This document shows, in pieces, positions 1 through 64,000 of a stretch of 64,000 nucleotides of DNA. Origin of the DNA: Mastigias papua (Eukaryota; Cnidaria; Scyphozoa; Rhizostomeae; Mastigiidae); the NCBI GenBank assembly GCA_964019165.1, contig OZ025287.1, positions 717,201 to 781,200 of the forward strand, written 5' to 3'. The notes under the pieces are model-generated. The model saw only the letters and a program-made list of their open reading frames with translations, was not told the origin of the DNA and made no database searches. The translations under genes were made by a program, and so were the position numbers. Numbering within the stretch: position 1 is the first letter of the stretch; each line of letters starts with the position of its first letter.

Positions 1-256
1 GTTGTTGGTTTCTGGCTTATTCATTTCGGAAGTCCTTGTAATATCCTGAGGGATTTTGGTTCTGCCTGTGGCTAACAAAATAGTGATTGTACACCGCATA
101 ACTAGAACCATAACGAACGACGTTGAGTAGAGAAGACCGTACTTATTCTTAGGCCTTTGACTTCAGCTGTGAGTCAGAGTGCTCTGAGAATCTTGTCCTC
201 CGTTCCCTTGCGAAATACACAGAGCGAAAAACCTAGAGGCGGTAGTAGCAGAGAAC
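1..256. other. 5' flank of the ADAMTS-like gene
   Basis: Non-coding upstream sequence ahead of the first recognisable exon. No convincing TATA box or long ORF is seen; promoter and 5' UTR of the metalloprotease gene presumably lie here, but no specific element can be supported. Confidence 0.4.
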
Positions 257-19239
<18,983 letters not shown>

Positions 19240-20371
19240 AATGCTAGAATGAAAAGTATTGATACTGGTATAAATTGTAAGGGTCTTGCTAAGTGTATAT
19301 TATTGACCAAAATGGCAACATTTGCTGATTGTTTTAAATCATACAGAGCACTCAAATACTTCCTATCAATTGCAGATTTATGATTCTCAAGCTCTGGCAT
19401 ATTTTGCATTGCTTGAGCATAGCTGAAGTAGCCCTACCTGGCTACAAACACAGATTAGGCAACCAGTCTACTGGGGAATCATCCAGTCCCCCCCTCCAAA
19501 GGGGAGCACCAATATAGCAACAGGCACAACACTCTAAAGCTACTTAAATGTTTCCAATACTGTTGAAAGAGTCTGACAACACCAAGGCACTGCACCCACC
19601 TCTTAAAGTAGAAATGTGGCCCTAGGAAGTGGAAGCAAGATTGACTTCAGTAAAAAAGGGGAGTCTTGAGAGAGGTCCTTGGCCCTTTCTTTAGAGCTAG
19701 TGCAGTGCATGCTGGCCTGTCTACCTCCTCTTTCATGTGGTGAGCTCTGGGTGAAAGCCCTAAAGTGTCCGACTTTAAGTATCCCAAAAGGCAGTTAATT
19801 ATTCAAACAGACTGCTATAAGAAATGAGGGAAGATTATCTCCTATGTTAAGACCTAAAGTTTGTCTTTACACCTTGATGCTGTCTCCTAAAACAGAATAT
19901 CAACTGAGCACTCCTTCTTTATGAAAGTCCTCAACTTCCATATGCAAATTCCTTCTGCCATGCATTTTTTGTTATTTGCTCTTGTCATCATCTGTTATTT
20001 GTTGAATTTTTAAAGTGTAACTGAACTGAACTGAACCAAACTGAACCAAGCTGAATGGATGTGAGCCAGATGAGAAAATGCTAATAACTTGGAATCAATT
20101 TTGCAAGAGTCATTTACAAGTAACAGATTGTCTTGCAAGGAACATGAGACAAGCTGTGACAGCTTTTTATGAAATGCTTGACAATGACTATTTCACCAAA
20201 ACTAAATTAAGTTTTCCATTCAAACAATCATGCAGATATTTTGATAACTTCAAAGATCATTTGAACAGTGCATTGCATGAGGAGACAGTATTGTATTTGT
20301 AAAGAATCATAAAAAATATTTCATCTGCTATTTGTTTTTCACTAGTACTCAACACTGATTTTTCCAGTACC
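19240..20371. other. Tail-to-tail intergenic region
   Basis: Separates the stop codon of the ADAMTS-like gene from that of GM2A on the other strand. It must hold both 3' UTRs, but no clear AATAAA is seen close after either stop. An open frame at 20078-20302 has no recognisable features. Confidence 0.5.
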
Positions 20372-22545
20372 CTACACATTCAGATTCTTCTTTGTCTGTA
20401 ATGATGCATCAACCTCATAGCATCCAAGACGTGTTGATCCCTGATTCAGAGTTGCTGTGATTTGGTACTCTCCCTGGAGATAAAAGATAAAATTGAAGGG
20501 TCACAACTGGCAACCAGGTTTTCAGTTGAGTAGAAACCTGAATGTAGTCACCTCTTCATCCTAAGTCAAATACACATTACTTATTAGGCAGCAGAGACAC
20601 TAACTAAAAGCTCTTCTGCCTCCACTTGTCCTTAACACTCATGTTTAATTCAGAAAGGGATAACTCACATTTTCAATAAATGATGGGAGCTTGATGTCAG
20701 GAAGTTTAATGAGAGATGCTGGTAATTTGTACTCATTCTTCTTGATTGGACACCTACAGTTGAATCCATGCTCCTTGAAGACTTCTGGGCACGTGAAGTT
20801 GCTCAATAGTTTACAGGGGTCATTGTACGTGCTGTAAAAGTAGAGATACTGTTATACTCTTCTATATATGTTATGAAAGAATAGAAAACTATACAACACA
20901 ATATCAACTCCTGTGTCCATCACTCTAAAATTTTGGGGGTCTTGAACTTCCACATTTTCCCTGAATGAAGTGAGATAAGATCTAAATGTATTGAAGAATC
21001 AAAAAAGTCATTTGTTCAAATGATTAATATTAAGAGCAAGAACTTTTGTGGCTTGATGCAGATATATTTGTAGGAAAACTTTTATAGATGGGAATGAGAG
21101 ATCATTGCATATAAGTTGTAGCAGCCTAAATGCACTGTTTTCTCATGTAAAACTGCCTTGAGGTTGAAAATAAGCCCTTCCAATCAAGGATGAAGAAAGT
21201 AATTAGGAGGATGGAGGCAAATTCAAAACATTTATAGTGTCCTGGGATGTCACAAGAACCTTTTGGTTGGGGGATGCAGCCTTCAATTCTTCAAGTACCT
21301 GATTTTAACAATGTACTTACCTACTTTTACCTGAATCTTTGAATGTTAAAAAATGGTGGTGGTGTGACACCTTTCAAACCACCCTGGGTCTTTGATGTAA
21401 AACAGAAAATGCCCCTCCAAAACTGGTTTGACAATTATGCCATATAAGATACATATGCTGGAGAGTGCATGATGCCATTATCTTATGGGGTAATGTGGTC
21501 AGTTCTTTTCACATACTTCTGTGCCCCTTGGCTGCTTCAATATAAGCCCAGGGGGTACTCCCTACTTCTCTATATGGGGGTTAGCAACAAATTGCTGACA
21601 TGAAACCCTCATATAGAGATGTAAGGAGCACCTCCATGGGAATACACCATGACTGTAAAATCTAATGTTGCTTACCAGGATCCCAAATTGTCAACACAGG
21701 GAACTTTAACAAAAATGCCAAATAGCTTCTTCTTAACAACAAGAACCAGTGATGTTGGGGACACGATGTCTTTTGCAATTGAAGCATCAATTGATACATT
21801 GACACTACCAGGTATAACAATTGGATCTGGGCTCAAAGACATTGATTTTATCTGAATTGTGTCAGTGTCTTTGCCTGGAAGAATGACATAATCTGTTAAG
21901 GTAATGTTATCTTTGAATGGAACATTGCGCAAAGTAATGGATTGCATGTATGCTTTCTAGGGCCTAGTTTTTGTAAGCTTATAGCCATAGCAACTTCCCC
22001 TATACCCCCCCCCCCCAGTCTGCACATCACCACATCACTGGGAAGTACCCTGGAGGCATGAAAAAAAATTTTCAAAGCAGCAAAAACAGGGCTTGTGGGA
22101 ACTATCACCTGCCCAAACTAGAAACCCCAGACAGATCTGCAATGTTGATTAGTGAAGACCAGAAACGAAGCGTTAACTGAAAAGCAAAGTTTCTCGAGAA
22201 CTGCAACCCTTCGATCTTTCACTTGCAGAGCATTCCCGGAAATGAGGTCTCATTCACACGTTGCCTTACAAATTGGTATTTCATTAGTCAGAAAGGTGCA
22301 AATTCGAGTATCCTGCAAGCAGCATGTCAAAAAATAAAGGAATATTTACCACAGTTCTTCCATGAGAAGCCAAGTTGCCCGTCCTTCAGTTCATAACCGT
22401 CAGCACTGGATCCCAGGATGTGTTTTAACAACTCACGGGCCTGCTCTACTTGATAGTCATCGTGATGGACTTGCTCGGCAACCAACGGATGCTGGATGGC
22501 GTAAGAGAGAGCGATGCAACACAGTAGAGCAAGAAATCGAAGCAT
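20372..22545 (-). CDS. GM2A: GM2 ganglioside activator-like protein (ML domain)
   Basis: Minus-strand exons 22545-22350, 21874-21676, 20831-20669 and 20473-20372; phases 1, 2, 0 agree and total 219 residues plus stop (human GM2A is about 193). A signal peptide (MLRFLALLCCIALSYA) is followed by about 35 extra residues, then GFSWKNCG, MSLSPDPIVIPG, VPCVDNLGSC, NFTCPEVF, CRCPIKKNEYKLP, LPSFIE and RLGCYEVDASL. These line up with the GM2A blocks FSWDNC, LEPDPIxxPG, IPCTDYIGSC, CPEPL, CxCPFKEGxYxLP, LPSWL and RLGC, so the beta-cup lipid-binding fold and its disulfides are kept. GM2A lifts GM2 from membranes and presents it to beta-hexosaminidase A in lysosomes. Its neighbour on the other side is prosaposin. 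Confidence 0.9.
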
Positions 22546-25130
22546 GTTTAGGAACAGTTAACTGATCAATATGACTGATATGGTCTGTTGAACATCGATA
22601 TTTCAATGTACAGAAAGTGAAATACGAAACAAGTTGACGAACAACAGTATCCTATCATACGATTTCCTTGCCACCACTCATGTGTTGTTGTTTATCGCAG
22701 TTCAAAGGTCTGGCCATTTACAGTTATTTATCGCTCATATGATCAACTCGTGCGTGACTGATGACAGATCTCTGATTGTTATGTACCAGATTCCCTTCGG
22801 ACTATCAAGGAAGCACTAAAGCTTCCCGCCTTTTCCGTCTCCAAAAACTGGACCGTTCCTACAAATTTTCTTGGGGGAACTCTTCTTGTTTACGAAAGTA
22901 ACCTTCTACTGTCGGCCTAGATATTTTCTTGCAGAAACAGGTTTTTCAAGTCTACTCTTGAAGCTCAGACTGCTTGTGTCTTAATTCTTGTCTGACTTGA
23001 GCCTCGTGCTTCTTAAGCACGTTTTTTTTATAAGGAACCATTTTATAAGAAACCTATATTTAAAATACCGAACTATTTTAGAGAACTTATACTACTAAAG
23101 ACAAATTCCCTAAGGAGCTTTTGAATTTCAAAAAATTTTACAACACCAAACAATCAAGAATTAGGAAGCTGGTTCCTTGCATTTGCAGCCAAAACCCATA
23201 TAGATCATTTGCTATGCTTGTGTTAAGTCCTTCATTTTTCATTCATCTTACATTACACCCAAAATTAAAGGCAAAATTCATGATTTTAATGTTTTGCACG
23301 TGCCTGTACCATTTTTATGCCACTAGTTGTGGGGTAAAAATTAAGGATCTATTAAGGAACGTTTTATACTCCAATTTGATCATTGGGGGTCCAAAAATAA
23401 GGAACATTTGGAACTAGGCCTTGAGCTAGGTTCCTTATAAAAAAGCGTGTATACTTGTTTCTTATAAAGAGCATGTACCTTATCAGTATTTAACCACAAA
23501 CTGAGTCCAATCGAGATCTCAAAGTAGAAGTTAAATGTAAAAAAGAACAATACATCATGCTACCCAACCATGCTTTGGGACTTTGCCTTGGGGAATGTAT
23601 TTACTACGAAGGAATACCACACGTTTCTTTTTTTGAGCGGTGAAATTTGAGGACTCCCTCTAGCTTACACTGCAATTTTATTCCATGTATTGACTTCAGA
23701 GTAGAAGAAAGTACCCTTTGAGTTTTCCAGATTCTGCTCTGGGATGTCAATATTTTATGACCTAGTGACAAATTACCTCTTAAATTATTTAGACAAAAGC
23801 TATTTATAACCTTTTATGTCATTATGGTTCTGTTATATTTGATTAGATTTGAAACTGAAAATCTAGAGTTGTATCACTATCTGTCTTTAAGTTTTAGCTC
23901 TTTTTCAAAAACGCTGGAGATGTCCATGTGTTGTAGAAAATAGGCTGCATCGTAACTCATTCCCATACTTTAAATGGTTCTCGAAAGTTCCTTGCAGAAC
24001 TGATCTAATTTTGACTGTGGGAATGTGTTTCGGTCGCCTGAATTAAGAAAGACCACATCTCTAAGTTTGCCATACAGATAAATCATTTCTACTCCGTTTG
24101 CTTAACCACATAACCTTGCATTACGTATTTGATCTTAAAGATTTAGTTTTGTTCAGGTATTGGAATTCGAAAGTTCTTTTCACCAGACTTTGGGTAACGT
24201 GATTAGTGCAACTACTTTCCATCTTCAGTAACACTTTCAAATATTTTGGGAGTCCTTTGAAATCAAAAGGCCATGGGGCCAAGTTCTGTTTTCTTCTGTC
24301 TTCTTTTAGTTCCTAGAATCACCCATAGACTGATGCTGTCACGTTCTATATTCGTGTCGACGAGATGTATAACGCAAGAGTTAATTTTGACAGAACGAAA
24401 GCGAAGAAACATTGGGGTGTTACAAAGGTCAATGCTTTGTTCTATTTCTTCCGTAGGTACGTTATGCAGTCGAAAGCCACATATGACTATTTCAAAATTG
24501 GTGGCGAGTTTTTATTTCAGCTGTAAAATTTACAAGTTGTACACTACTGTGTGTTTTAGTGAGAATTGGAAATTTAAGTGCGTGTGAAGTTGTCGATTTT
24601 CTTAGGTCTCAAAAATCCTGTATTGACCTTTCGTAATTTTTTTGACCATTACAAACAAGAAGGATTCAAAATGTGAAGTGATACCTCAGAAGCTACTTTT
24701 CTAATGAGCATAGTTAAAAAATGCTTTTAGACGGTGTATTCGTGTCTTGGGCTGAAACTTCTGCGTATACTCACGGAGTTACTGTAGTTTGTGTTTGACT
24801 TTGTTGAGGAGACCCGGGATTTTAGCCATCCCTTCGGGGGGGCACAGTTATTACACATGACTTTTACTATGTGACAGAACCCATATATGCTTTTTTTGCT
24901 GCAACGGCTCATTTTGATTGACATCTTGAGAGAATAAACAATATAGGCGTCTAAAGTATTATAATTGTTTCAAGCCATATGATTGGCAGCTAACGCAATT
25001 CAATCAAGAAGAGAATCCCGTGACTAGCACGCAGTAAACGTAAAACGACTATCGAGGAAACCTGAGATTACAACATTTGTGTGCACTTTGACATCGTCCA
25101 GTACGTACTCGTAGGCAGAACAACTGAAAG
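22546..25130. promoter_or_regulatory. Shared upstream region of GM2A and the prosaposin-like gene
   Basis: About 2.6 kb between the divergent start codons. A CACGTG E-box at 23297-23302 resembles the core of the lysosomal CLEAR element (GTCACGTGAC) but without its flanks. Open frames at 23121-23417 and 24273-24587 show no recognisable domains or splice structure and are not called. Control from here of both genes is an inference from orientation only. Confidence 0.35.

Positions 25131-64000
<38,870 letters not shown>

Noticed and set aside
20078..20302. 74-codon frame between the ADAMTS-like gene and GM2A
   Set aside because: No homology recognised and it lies in the expected 3' UTR/intergenic zone.
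23121..23417. 98-codon frame in the GM2A-prosaposin gap
   Set aside because: No recognisable family, poor codon pattern, and no splice partners; could be chance in AT-rich DNA.
24273..24587. 104-codon frame starting with a hydrophobic stretch (MGPSSVFFCLLLV)
   Set aside because: It resembles a signal peptide at first, but the rest shows no domain, and no following exon in phase was found.

Overview
The window is eukaryotic nuclear DNA: AT-rich, intron-dense, full of long (TA)n, (CA)n and pentanucleotide arrays, MITEs, non-LTR retrotransposon fragments and Penelope-like (PLE) remnants. The gene set, intron style and TA-linked PLEs suggest an invertebrate, most likely an anthozoan cnidarian (coral or sea anemone). 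The species call is an inference; the gene calls rest on exon-by-exon reading with splice sites and phases.

Layout: (1) about 257-19239, plus strand: a secreted ADAMTS-type metalloprotease of at least 22 exons, with signal peptide, prodomain, zinc metalloprotease, disintegrin-like, one TSP1, a Cys-rich domain with a MAM domain nested inside it, and a spacer. (2) 20372-22545, minus strand: a four-exon GM2 ganglioside activator (ML/MD-2 family) gene. (3) 25131 to beyond 64000, plus strand: a giant prosaposin-like gene with one SapA domain and at least eight SapB (saposin) domains; the window ends inside the eighth. GM2A and the prosaposin gene, both activators of lysosomal sphingolipid breakdown, are head to head across about 2.6 kb.

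Saposin domains 3 to 8 are each made of a four-exon cassette bounded by phase-1 introns, and the array is still changing: introns of cassettes 3, 4 and 5 are nearly alike, one cassette is a mosaic, spare second exons exist (one intact, one with a dead donor), and a dead fourth exon with an AG to AA acceptor is visible. MITEs inside duplicated introns can be dated against their empty counterparts.

Mobile DNA: a PLE family (GIY-YIG endonuclease end at 54711-55342) carries a type-I hammerhead ribozyme whose stems I and III and catalytic core can be read directly. Two copies are identical, a third keeps the core and a fourth has a core mutation. A 5'-truncated CR1-like LINE with two frameshifts lies at 58140-60335, with smaller LINE pieces elsewhere.
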